Source: Chrysaora quinquecirrha
Taxonomy: Eukaryota; Cnidaria; Scyphozoa; Semaeostomeae; Pelagiidae
Direction: 5' to 3'
Length of the DNA stretch: 64,000 bases
NCBI GenBank assembly: GCA_014526335.1
Contig: JACTAT010000115.1
Span: forward strand, 124,001-188,000
Shown here piece by piece: positions 12,808-23,700 of this stretch. How positions within the stretch are numbered: the stretch's first letter is position 1; each line of letters opens with the position of its first letter. The position numbers and the translations under genes are program-made. The notes below the pieces were generated by a model, which was not told the DNA's origin, ran no database searches, and saw only the letters and a list, made by a program, of their open reading frames with translations.

Positions 12808-13208
12808 ATTGTCGGCTTGACAGTGTCGACGATTTTGCGGCGTGACAGAGTCGATGATTTTGCGGCGTGACAGAATCGATGATTTTGCGACGACTCGAAA
12901 GAACAACACGGCTCGACAATATACTGAAACCACTCAACGACCTGGTCTATTCCACATACCACTATGACACACTGAAACCACTACACGACATACTGAAACC
13001 ACTCCACGACACATTGAAACAACTCTACGATGTGGTCTTTTCTACAGACCACCATGGTATAATGAGACCACTACATGACACACTGAAACCACTCCACGAC
13101 ACACTAAAACCACTCCACGACACACCAAAACACCACCACGAAATCAAGAATGCCTCATTATAGTGGACGAAACGCATTACGGATTTTTGTCCCACACCTC
13201 ACCCCATA
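12808..13208 (-). repeat. right inverted minisatellite block
   Basis: Reverse complement of 3724-4122: three ~25 bp units with GATTTTGCGGCGTGACAGA, then ~21 bp units of the type CACTCCACGACACACTGAAA, ending CACCTCACCCCATA. A small insertion (TATAGTGGA) and a few substitutions separate it from the left block. Two long copies this similar, 8.7 kb apart, argue for a shared and fairly recent origin. Confidence 0.85.
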
Positions 13209-13256
13209 CCGTGAAAATTGCTGTGGGCATAATGAACAAAAGCGTACAATTTTGCC

Positions 13257-14660
13257 TCAAACAAAAAGGAAAGTGCTGCATCCGAATCTCAAGTCGAAAT
13301 TTCTGTATGACCTAATTTTCAATTTCTTTGGAAACGAGGTCCTTAGGTGAGATGATGAGATGAAAAGTTTCATCAAAAAGCAATGAAGTATTACTAAACC
13401 TTCTTGATCAGAAATATTGATGGAATCATCCATTAGGCATGCTAACCATTCATCTATTCCATCACTGCCCTGCACTTCTGTCAAGTCCACTAATTTCAAC
13501 GGTTCCTCTTCCTTCCCCTCACTTATTTCATTGAATACATCTTTGAATATTAGCACAATCTCAGCTGCATCTTTCTTCGATATAACAGAGGTAGGCTTTA
13601 TCACGTCTGATACACTATTTATTGCTCTATCACATCAGCAATTATATCATCTGTGAAGCTTGTTAGTAACTGTGGATGTGTAACCAAATAATTTGATTCT
13701 TTACAATGCTCGACTTTTAACGTGTACTCATTCACCAGTGAAGACAGCAACTCTTTATCTCCTTCATCTACCAATCTCACGCGAGATAGACGACCCTCGT
13801 TAGTATGCATAAATGGTTGTTTAGGAAAAGAGCAAGCTCCCCATTGCAATTGCAGATTGAAATGCAATAAGAATAACATTCGTGTTGGAGACTGGGCCTT
13901 TCAACCTGGCATGCACGGTCAAACAAACAGTAAAGAGCTTCTCGATAGCAGCCATCTTTGAGTGAAACGTACTCTTTCATTTGTATTGAAGCCTTTCCAA
14001 GCTGTCGGCCCATGCAGTACAAAAGTACACTTGAAATTGAGTTACCCTTGCAGCTCGACCTACCGCTTACATGTAATCTTCTATGTCAAGAGGTGAGCTG
14101 TAATGGATTACATACTGTATGTCCTTTGTGTCAACACCCATAACTAAAGAAGTAGTTGCCACAACAACTCCATAAAATCCATTTGCTTTGGACATGTCTT
14201 AGAGGATCTAGTTCTTCTGTTTGTCTGAGGTCTTTCTGTGGTACATTCCAACCAAGGGCGATTTTGATGCCGACTGACAAGGCAATGAATGAAAAATGTA
14301 TCGCTCAACTCCAACTTGAAAATCGTGAACACTTTTGCAACAGCTTCTATGTTTTGACAGTAAACAATTGATTTGGGACACTTTTCCCGCTTTGTCTTTT
14401 TCTCAAGCTTTGTCCTTTTGAAAACAAAAAGTCGTATGTTTGGTCTATTGGGGCTAACTCTCAACATAAGATTTTTGCACAAAGATTTCACGATGTCTTT
14501 TTCTGTTTGCTTGTCTGCAGTAGCTGTCACTGCTAGCATTGGTACATCTGGTACGTGGGTTTGTATGATCCCAAGCTTAGAGAAAGAGACTCTTAAGGCA
14601 TGCTTTACTTCACTGAAACTCCTTCCACTCACTTTGCTATGCTCGTTCTCCACTTGTCCC
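13257..14660 (-). pseudogene. RecQ-like helicase, C-terminal half, decayed
   Basis: Reading leftwards, the piece begins after an acceptor (GCATTATTTTAG) at 14661 with GQVENEHSK, then SFSKLGIIQTHV, VPMLAVTATADK (motif III region), a SIVYCQ block, GVVVATTSLVMGVD (motif V), IHYSSPLDIEDYM and AVGRAAR (motif VI). GRQLGKASIQMKEYV follows, and then a C-terminal domain TSFTDDIIADVIEQ...AAEIVLIFKDVF. The family unwinds DNA by ATP hydrolysis; this half carries the second RecA lobe. Lesions: TAG at 14208-14210, TAA at 14199-14201, TAA at 14067-14069 where motif VI normally has Gln, plus frame changes near 14280, 14000 and 13615. Motifs I and II are absent here but are found on the same strand at 59.8-60.4 kb with a matching splice phase. 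Confidence 0.75.
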
Positions 14661-14782
14661 CTAAAATAATGCAAAAATTGATATCAAGATGATACAAATT
14701 TGCACTACATTTGTTTGCAACAAGAAAATACAGAGTTCCATTCTTTTCCCCAATTAGATTTTCATTGCTAACGCTATTTGCA

Positions 14783-14970
14783 GACAGGCATACCAGCACT
14801 TAACTTATTATCAGGAAGTAAAGCAGTATATTGGGCAGTAGATTACGGTCAGTGTAAATTTTCAAAAAATTCAATTGCAATTCTTGCATATCGCACAAAC
14901 AACAAGAAACTACATATCAATTTCTCTCGAGCACTACAGAGACAATACGATGAAGGCTTAAAAGATTAAG
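14783..14970 (+). CDS. possible terminal exon of an unidentified gene
   Basis: An open frame of about 62 codons follows an acceptor-like CTATTTGCAG and ends at a stop near 14970. The text (ending RALQRQYDEGLKD) is of ordinary composition, but I do not recognise a family and no upstream exon was found. It may be an exon remnant of another repetitive gene. Confidence 0.25.
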
Positions 14971-17380
14971 TAAAACCAATAATACCATTGACCTCCTTAT
15001 TCATGAAAGCCTTCTCATTCTTAGTGATCAACCTTCTCTCAATTCCCAAAGGTTGTTGATCCCCTTCACTCTTTTTTAGTATTTTCCCCTGTAGTATTGC
15101 TGATTAAATTTCTCATATAATTCACTTAATATTGTAATTCTAATTAGTCTGTAACTATAAATTGCTGGACTTTTTGCTTTAAAAAGCAAATTGTTTTCAT
15201 CGGGAATGATTTCGCCTAAATTTCTCCGTTATAGAATAACCTTTCAGTCACTGTTTGCTTTAGGAAAAATAATTTCTAATATTATTTTTTCACTGACACA
15301 TTCGTTTGGCTGTTGAAAGTTGATTTCGCTTTGTTTACGGAAGTCGGGGTACGACTCTGTGCATGCCCTTTGCATGACATCCGCCTCTCTCACAAATAGT
15401 ATACTGATTCTATTTCGATGTTCTTTCCTCGATGATTTCACTGTACTTCCACTTACCGAGCAAAGAATTTTACTAAGTTTATAATAAACAAATTATTTCA
15501 TTGGGCCACCGCTTGAAGTTTACATCTTAATATTAAAAAAAAAATTCCTGTGACATGAGATCTAGGTAAAAGTTTTACTAAAACTCTGTATAATAGTCAT
15601 AAATTGGTTTCTGTCACCTTACTTGAAAATGATATAAATTTTCAGGCTTTTAAAATGTATTCTTTAAAATTGTAGTTTGTTTACATCTGTCTATAAGTCA
15701 GTAAGCAGCATTTTCGTAAGCGCTGTGACAGATGCAACAGCATGAATTAAGAACGTTGTTAAAACCTGGACCAAGGAATCGCATTGAGGGGCATGCTGTG
15801 GAACTGGCGGAACATGAATAATGAAGACTCTCGGGAACAACACCTAGGAACAAGACAGACTGAGGAGCATAAACAATAACAAAACTAAGGAAAAGGACCT
15901 TGAAAAAGGATTCAGAAAACGATTCAGATTAAATTAAGATTAACATTAAATGTAACTTGATAAGTGTAACTAAGATTAAGAAAATTTTCATACACTTAGC
16001 CCCTTGGACTAAGACCAAGGAACAGTTCCTTCACTTGGAGTAAAGGGACCCTGGACGGGGAGCAGAATCAGGACCAGTTATTATGGACTAAGGAACCTAG
16101 ATTAATACCAAGGAACAGGACCCTGGACTAGGAAAAAGGAAAGGACCTATGACTAGAAAAAAGGAAATAAGTAAACAATTGATCTGCAGGCAGCAGTATA
16201 GATGAGGGCCATGCAATGACTAACAATTTGACTGCACAGACCTTTAAGATAGAGGTTCTTATGATGCAAGGGTTGTCACCAGGTTGTGGTCAGAGATGGG
16301 CAAGGGCTACCTCATGCCCTGGACAGGGAGTAGAAACAGGACCCATTATGGCTTAAAGATCATGAACTCATACCACGGAACATAAAATTTAGAGGGAATG
16401 GGGAACAGGACCTTGAACAAGGGTCAAAAGAAGGACCTAGGACCAGAATAAAGGATCTAAGTAGAAGTTACGTCTGCAAACTTATGTATGGGTAAGGACT
16501 ATGGAATCACTTGAATGAACAGACCTTATAAGGCAGAGAGTGTTATGAGGCGGAGGTTGTCACGAGACGGTGGTCAGACACGGGCAAGAGCTAGTCTTAT
16601 ATACTAATTTTGTAGTAGTCAAGGCAACAATTTTGTCAGAGCATCTCCTCCGTGGCCGAATATGTTATGCTTTTCAAACCTGCACCCTTCTCTGCAACCT
16701 ATTTTAAAGTTGAGCGATCGCTTGCCATATCTTTCCTAACTGCTACCGTTTCTAGGGTAAAGGGGGGAAAAGCCCCCTCCTTTGTCACAAGGCATTGTCT
16801 TGCCCCATTAAAATCTTTTGTCTAAACTCCAGACGTAGATTACTTGCTGACTGTATATTAAATTCTTCTTACTTCATAGCGATGACTACAAGAAACTAGA
16901 CTGACTGAATATATTTACTAAATTTCATGTATACCTGAATTATTTACTGGGAAATAACAACTTTTCTAGATCTAAAAATGTTTTAACGTTGATGTTTCAA
17001 AGCAAAACAAAAACCCTTTGTGAAGATTGCATTTGAAATCCAAAACAACCAAATGCCATCCTGAAGTATAAGCTGGCTGGATAGCAGTATCTGACTATGC
17101 AGTATGAAACAGGACTAAAAAAGATAAACTACCAAAAGACAAACAGTATCCTGCAGTTAACCCGAGATCCTGACACGAGACCGAATCTCCATGACCAGAC
17201 GGAGAATGCGTTCAATATTTTTTTATTGCTACGCTTTTAATCAAGGATCATTTTAGAGGGAAGGACACAAGGATGCCTAGAAAGCTAAAACTTTCCAAGG
17301 AACGATAAAAATGGACTATCCAACAGGCTTAGAACTGCCCCTAGAAACACGCCAAGGAACATAACTAAGCAAGGGGGCTG
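14971..17380. other. no gene; degenerate purine-rich repeats
   Basis: From about 15760 onward the sequence is full of diverged phrases such as AAGGAACAGGACCCTGGACT, apparently old units related to the tandem array at 17381-17790. No coding region is supported. Confidence 0.5.
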
Positions 17381-17790
17381 AATACCGTGAAAATATTATC
17401 AAGACTGAAGAACAGGGCTAAAGGAATGGGACTTAAGACCATGAGTGATTTCAGGACTGAGGAACAGGACTAAGAAATTGGACTAAAGACCATGGGTAAT
17501 TTCAGGACTGAAGAACAGGACTAAGGAATGGGAATGAAGACCATGAGTAATTTCGGGACTGAGGAACAGGACTAAGGAATGGGACTAAAGACCATGAGTA
17601 ATTTCAGGACTGAGGAACAGGACTTAGGAATGGAGCTGAATATCATATGTAATTTCAGGACTGATGAACAGGACTTAAAAATGGGACCAAAGACCATGAG
17701 TAATTTCAGGAGTGAAGAACAGGACGAAGGAATGGGACTGAAGACTATGAATAATTTAAGGACAAAGGAATGGGACTCAAGACCATGAGT
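17381..17790 (+). repeat. minisatellite, ~51-55 bp unit
   Basis: About seven units of the form GGACTGAGGAACAGGACTAA...ATGAGTAATTTCA. TAATTTC anchors recur near 17492, 17547, 17598, 17649 and 17700. The 51 bp spacing is a multiple of three, so both strands stay open by chance over ~70 codons; these open frames are not genes. Confidence 0.75.
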
Positions 17791-17817
17791 CAAGCATGTC
17801 AAACAACTTGAGGCAGT

Positions 17818-18267
17818 GCAAAAACTACAAAAATAATCCGTTGTTTTAGCAACTTATTATACAAAAAAAGACTTATAGATATGAAACTGGCAACACTAAT
17901 GTATAGGTGGAAACGTGATGATATGACAAATACCTACAAGATATTCCATGGACTTATTGATACAAATGTATTGAAGTTTTTTCCAAATCAACAGAAATTA
18001 CACCAGGGGACATAATTTCAAAATTGAACTAAAAAGTGTCGCCTCAATATACATAAACAGTCTTACTCACAAAGAGTTGTCAATGATTGGAACAGACTTC
18101 CTTCTAACGTTGTCAATCATAAAGATGTATTCACGTTGAAAAAATTATATGACTGTTTGAACAAGGACACACAGTCTGTGTTTCAACTGTAAATTTGTTA
18201 CACAGGCTATTATAGGCTTCTGCCTTCCAGCCCCAATTTCACTTTATATTATATATTATTATTATAA
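17818..18267 (+). mobile_element. 5'-truncated CR1/L2-like LINE, end of the RT ORF
   Basis: The frame reads KIIRCFSNLLYKKRL, LATLMYRWKRDDM and YKIFHGLID, then after a frameshift near 18010 reads QRVVNDWNRLPSNVV and stops at 18190-18192. This is the conserved C-terminus of CR1/L2-type LINE polyproteins. A TTATTATTATAA microsatellite-like tail near 18240-18267 fits the 3' end. The catalytic RT is missing, so it is a dead-on-arrival copy. Confidence 0.75.
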
Positions 18268-18414
18268 CAAGAAGGCCCCCACCATAGACGTTTCTGTCTG
18301 CACGATATGGTGACTTGTAGCCAAGTATTAGAAACTGAGAAGTGGAGAAAGTTTCATCCCGTTTTGTTTCTCCAATTTCCATGCAATCATATGAACTTGC
18401 TGTCACTAAATTTT

Positions 18415-20280
18415 TTAGTTGGCAAAATTTGCTTTTAATGCTGTTTTTTTGATGTGTGCAAGGATATGGTTTTTTGGACTCTTTAGCCTAGCTTTTTTTA
18501 CATTATGGCACTTGCCATTATCTCTTGTAGCAACATTATTATCGGACTTATCAGAGATAGTTCTCAATTTATCAAGTCGCGCCTTGATGCAATCTCTGAA
18601 GTTGCTTTCTAGCTTAGCACTACCTTTATCATTTAAATGTAATCTACTCCCGTTTAGATGTTCGAATGTCACATTACTATTATCTATGTAGATCACACTA
18701 TTCTTTTTACACATATTACATAGAGTTCGTTCAATAGTTAAACATTACCATTAATATTGGTATACTTAGCTTGTTTCAGAATGCTTGATATAAATACTTT
18801 GCAAATTGGTAACAGCTCTTTGATATTCTTGGCAATAAAGCTAAGTGTGTTAGGTTGATGAGGTTGCCGAGTGAAATCAGGTTGTTTGCGGGTGGATGCT
18901 GTTTGAGTTCTAGGAGTGCTTTGTAATGGAGGAAATTTGATGCTTGAAGAGTTATTAAAAGTTGCTTGTTGTGGAATATACTGGAGTTTGTCAAATATAT
19001 TGGGATGGAAAAACGTATGCATGTTGTTGTTGGCGAGTGGTTCATAGATGGGATAAGGCTGATCGAAATTATGATGGTTCAGTGGATGTTGTTGTGGGTT
19101 TGTCTTTTTTGTATCGTTTCCATGGGTTTTTTATTTTTGCTTTTTCTTATTTTGATTTTTTAATTGATCAATTTCTTGTTTTTTAAACATTTTTTTCATC
19201 TAGCAAGCTAAATTTTCTTTTTTCAAGAGCAAATTCTCTTTTTGGATTTGGTCTTCTCCCATTCTTCAATTAGAGGATTGAACAACACGCTTAGTGGATT
19301 GCTTCAATTGTTCTTTTGGACTGTTGATTTCATGAAATAAAATTTTGATTTGATTCCAAACTGGCTTCAAAGGATCCTTCAGCCCAGATGTTTCCAATTG
19401 AATAGATTGAATAGAATGCATTGATGTTGATGGCGATGGTGCTGAAAGGCACTCATGATCATTTTGTGAAATTGTTGAAGGGATAACTTCATTGATGTTA
19501 TGTGTATTTCGATCAGCATATTGTTCTTTTTCAATGTTAATTAGTTCAAAAAAATTATTCTTAAATTCGCTAATGCTATCAACCTCGCCTATAATAAAAA
19601 TTGTCAAAGATGGAATGTTAATTTTTACCTCAACCCAATGGTCGCCATCTTTTTCGATTTTGATGCAAACTTCCTCCATTTCGTTATTCTCCATATTTAT
19701 GAGATTCGACCACAGAACGTGGTAATCATCATCTAGTCCAAGCTTATCACAGATCAATTTGTAATAAGTGAGGCTAGTACTTGCTATATTGAGTTATTGA
19801 TTGCATAGGTGGAATGATCAGTACCTTTATATCTTTCCATAGAATTCGAAAGGGTGTTCTTTCCGGATTTGGGTCAATTTTGAATTTTGAAATTCTACTA
19901 TTGATATCAGTGATTTCAAATTCTTCAGAATTTACTTCTTTACCTTTCTTTTCTTTGTTGTTCTGTGTCCTGGCCTTGTTTGTACCAGTTATTGGCTCTG
20001 GATTCATCTCGACATCTCCACTGGGGATCAGAATCAAGGCAAGATAGGCCTTACTTCCGCGTTGCTTTGGTAGAGATATAACTCCTAGAGGAAATCTTTT
20101 TCTGGTAATGGCAAAATGACAAATGGCATTATTCCTTTCATTGATCAAATCTAATTCGTCAAAATCATAGCTGTTTTTTCTTTCCAAGTTACAATTATAT
20201 TTACTTATTAAAGTTAGCAACATGAACAACATGATTAGCTGCCTATACGCTGCCATTGTCAGGATTTGACTCACTAGCAA
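18415..20280 (-). mobile_element. LINE ORF1 remnant with 2A-like motif and SGNH-like end
   Basis: The upper open frame (20280-19774) starts with a hydrophobic stretch and carries SGDVEMNPEP (about 19990-20025), close to the D-V-E-x-N-P-G-P ribosome-skipping motif known in CR1-like LINEs of invertebrates; the critical Gly is Glu here. A second frame (19757-19266) continues after a frameshift. Lower frames contain FISSILKQ and HLNGSRLHLNDKGSAKL, resembling the last blocks of the SGNH/esterase-like domain of CR1-type ORF1. Endonuclease and RT are absent. At least three frame changes make it non-functional. The exact LINE clade is not certain. Confidence 0.6.
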
Positions 20281-20719
20281 TTTGTTTGTCTATGGTCTTC
20301 CAACAAAGCTTTTTGATAAGCGCCAAGAACTTGAAGAACTTTGCTTCGTTTTTCAGATGCATTCTTCACCTACACACTATTTCCAACGAAAGAAGTTACA
20401 TTTATTCATACCAAGTTAGACAGCACACTGTTAATTGAATCTGAAATACTCTTCACTTCCTCCAAATAGTCATTCAATTTAAACTCACATTTGTACTGCG
20501 ATAGGTCCATATACTTCTCAAATATACTTATAAAAGTATTTCATGATTCCGCAGTATCAATACATTTTTGCATGAACAATGCCTCTTCCCATATTGATAC
20601 ATCGGCTATAAAATTTGGGTAAACTTCCGGCTCACATATTTTTGGAAATAATTCCTTAACAAGGGATGAATCTGGATCTTTAAGAAATAAGCAGGGTCAC
20701 GATTGCAGCTATTAACAAG

Positions 20720-23700
20720 CCGCTACAGTTGCTAATACTGCTACTGCAACCAACCTCTCTGACACTAGGACTGGTCATATTGAATTATACTCTTGCTTTG
20801 AAGATAAGGTACCTCCTTATCAGTTTTGTAATTCGAAAATGATAAGCATTAGAAATCGGCCAAAGAAATATAAAAAGAAAAAGTCAGAGGTCCAAAGTGT
20901 TGTTGATGATCAAAGTATTGGTGTTCATGATGATGGCCATCAGCCCAGAAATGAAATCATCACGAATGAAGATTCTGCATCAATAATGACTGATAGAAAG
21001 TTTTTATAGTCTAGCTCATTTGTAGAAATAGTAATCATAAATTACCATCATGTTCATATAAAGTGGCTATAATTATTCTATTCATTAGAAGAGTTTCATT
21101 TAGATAATACCTCTACCGTAGCTAGGTGTCCGTAATGGTTAGCATATGCTTGTGATGTAAATGGTAACATCATTCTCAACATTGAAAATCAATCCAGGTT
21201 CGAATCCGGGCAAGCATTAACCACAAGGGCACCTTAGAACAAATTTGCAAATAACTTCAACTTTGAGGATCGTGCTCTCTTGACAAGCTTCTTTGAAATC
21301 TTCATTATAATCTGCACTACACATACTACTTTTTTATAAGCAACTAAGAAATGAATAGAGTACTGAAAGAAATGTTCAGATTTTGATTACTGAAAGTTTC
21401 TTCAGAGTTTCTTGAATATCCATTTCTATCTCAATGATGTTCCAAACGAAGTGATCTATCATATTTGAATACATATTTTTATGATGTTGGAAATGCAAAA
21501 AAATTCCAGTACTGGAGTTTCATAAATTTTTGGCCATTCGAATGTCTGGATTTTGTATAAAGAGTTTCTGGTAAAAATTTAATCAATAGGGATTCACAAA
21601 GTGCACTTTTCCATATCAGCTCCTCTAGAAGCTCCAGATGAGATATCTTCTGATTTTGATGATGGTGATGATTAGAGTGTCAATAGCATCCAATATTATA
21701 CTGGAGATGCTGAAATGCAAAGTGAAGGAACTGAAACTGAAGGCGATATGGTATGCAAGATCTTTCAGATCTATATTTTTACAATGAATGATTCTTCAAC
21801 TTATATATGTTTGAGATACTGATACATTATATATTATTTATATTCCAAATTATAAAATATTCATTGACATTTGCGCTACTTTGCTGTTGATTTTGTGTTT
21901 CATCTAAGATTTCTTAATTTACTCCACTTTATAATTGTTTCAGGTTGACATTGATGCTGATCAGTTATATTTGGTGAACCTTTTAAGGGGGAAGTCTATC
22001 ATGTCAATAAATGAGAATTTCACCAGATTTCTTGTGCAAGATTTTGACGGATTAACAATTAGCTTTAAAGTGAATGGTTTGGGAAATGTAACATTAAATT
22101 GTGCCTGTAATCTTACTATCTGTAAAAATAATGGTTAATGGTTTACCACAATGATGTTTTTCTCAATTTATCTGATTTTTATTAACAACAACGATGTCTT
22201 TGAAAAATAAATTGCCTGTAATATTGTATTTGGTATTTGAAAATTTTAATGGATATCAGCATGTATCATGTATTATGTGTAGCTCAGCATCACAACTCTT
22301 TCGTTTCTCAGTATATGTATCAAAATGGGGCTATTTCTTCAAGCCTATTTTTTCTTTATTTCTTCAAATTTGTCTTCCTGGTGAAAATTTGTGAAAAGAG
22401 AACCTCAATACTTTATTGATGGAAATATCTGGATTTACTCTTGCTCTTGCGATATTGGCCGAAATGCTTGCATCAAAAATCTAAGTAATAGAATCCCTCA
22501 GAAGATAGAGGGTTTGTGTAATCGTTTGATTTGCAGTGTAATTATCATCGATATTACATATTTTTGTATTATTTTCAGTTATAAATCAAATATATGCTCT
22601 TGTTTATTTCAAGTTTTTACATAACAATCGCCTGCTTCTTGTTTTTGTCTGTATTTTAAGTAAGTAAGTTAAGAAAGTGGCTCAAAAAGAAGAATTCTCA
22701 ATATGGGTGACTTTCTCATTGGACATGACGTTCTTAAAGACTACATATTTTGACTCCTGACAGGAAACAGGTTTGTGATGTTGGTGATGATTCTGTGTGA
22801 ATCACGAGGAAAAGTTAAAGTAACCTCCCTTTCCATGGTAGAAACTGAGAAATTCATTCAATGATATCAAATTGTGCCATTTATTCAACGAAACCGATAA
22901 TGTTGTATGTTGAAAGAAAGAATATTTAGCCAGATAACCTATTTATATAAATATACGCTTTTCTTTATTAGTGAAAGCCTTGTTGGTTTCCATGAATCAG
23001 TGAAGATGTTTTACGAACATTCAGATTCTCCTGGTATTTTTAATTACCAGAAGCTAAGTATGGCTTGGTATTCATTCTTAGGCTTGCTGGATATTGATTA
23101 TAACAGTGGTTATATGTATGAGAAATGTGGTACTTACCCTGAAGTTCTTCTGTATGATGCCACAACACTTGGCTTTAGACGGGAATTTGCACAATGTCTG
23201 GATTTTGAGACGGAAAGCAATGACGATAACATTTTACTTGGCAGATGAGTATCTCACCTTGTATTTTTCCCATTCTATGCTTATGATTCACGATTGCTTT
23301 GTGAATTACTGAAAACCTACCATGTTGAACTCTTTTCTATCTTCCTTTCAGGCTAATTTTTCACTTACTTAGAGACCCTGTCTTAAAATACGTGGTTTCC
23401 CGACAAGGGGACTTTTTGTCCAGCCCTCAAACCCCAGTCCTAGTTGTTATTAAATGTTTAAGTGTTTAAATTATCGAACTATGATTTTCTTCTCTTATAT
23501 TACTAGTTTCAAGGAGAGAACGTTTGTGAAAAAAAAGAAATTGCAATCTGCTCTGAAGGAATATGTTAACTCAAAAGCACAAGATCATAGCAAAATAAAG
23601 AAAGCTTTGAAAACAGAATTGCCAGTAATGGAACAGTTCATTGAGAGCTGTGAAGTGATTTTTGGAAACGAAAGGAAATTTCCAAAGACAGTAATGGACT

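Larger units (their letters stand above)
3724..13208. mobile_element. candidate 9.5-kb DNA transposon carrying a HECT ligase and a DDE integrase
   Basis: Two ~400 bp blocks (3724-4122 and 12808-13208) are reverse complements of each other in the same order of sub-blocks. They enclose exactly two genes: the HECT ligase (+), whose start codon lies ~80 bp inside the left block, and a DDE integrase (-), whose 5' side faces the right block. Long terminal inverted repeats built of tandem repeats are known from several animal DNA transposons. An integrase-type DDE protein would supply mobility, with the ligase as passenger or accessory. No target-site duplication is visible (flanks GGAATTC and CCGTGAA), so the exact ends and the unity of the element are inference. 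Confidence 0.5.

Noticed and set aside
17572..17802. Repeat proteins on both strands over the 17.4-17.8 kb array
   Set aside because: A 51 bp unit keeps all frames open by chance; there is no gene evidence.
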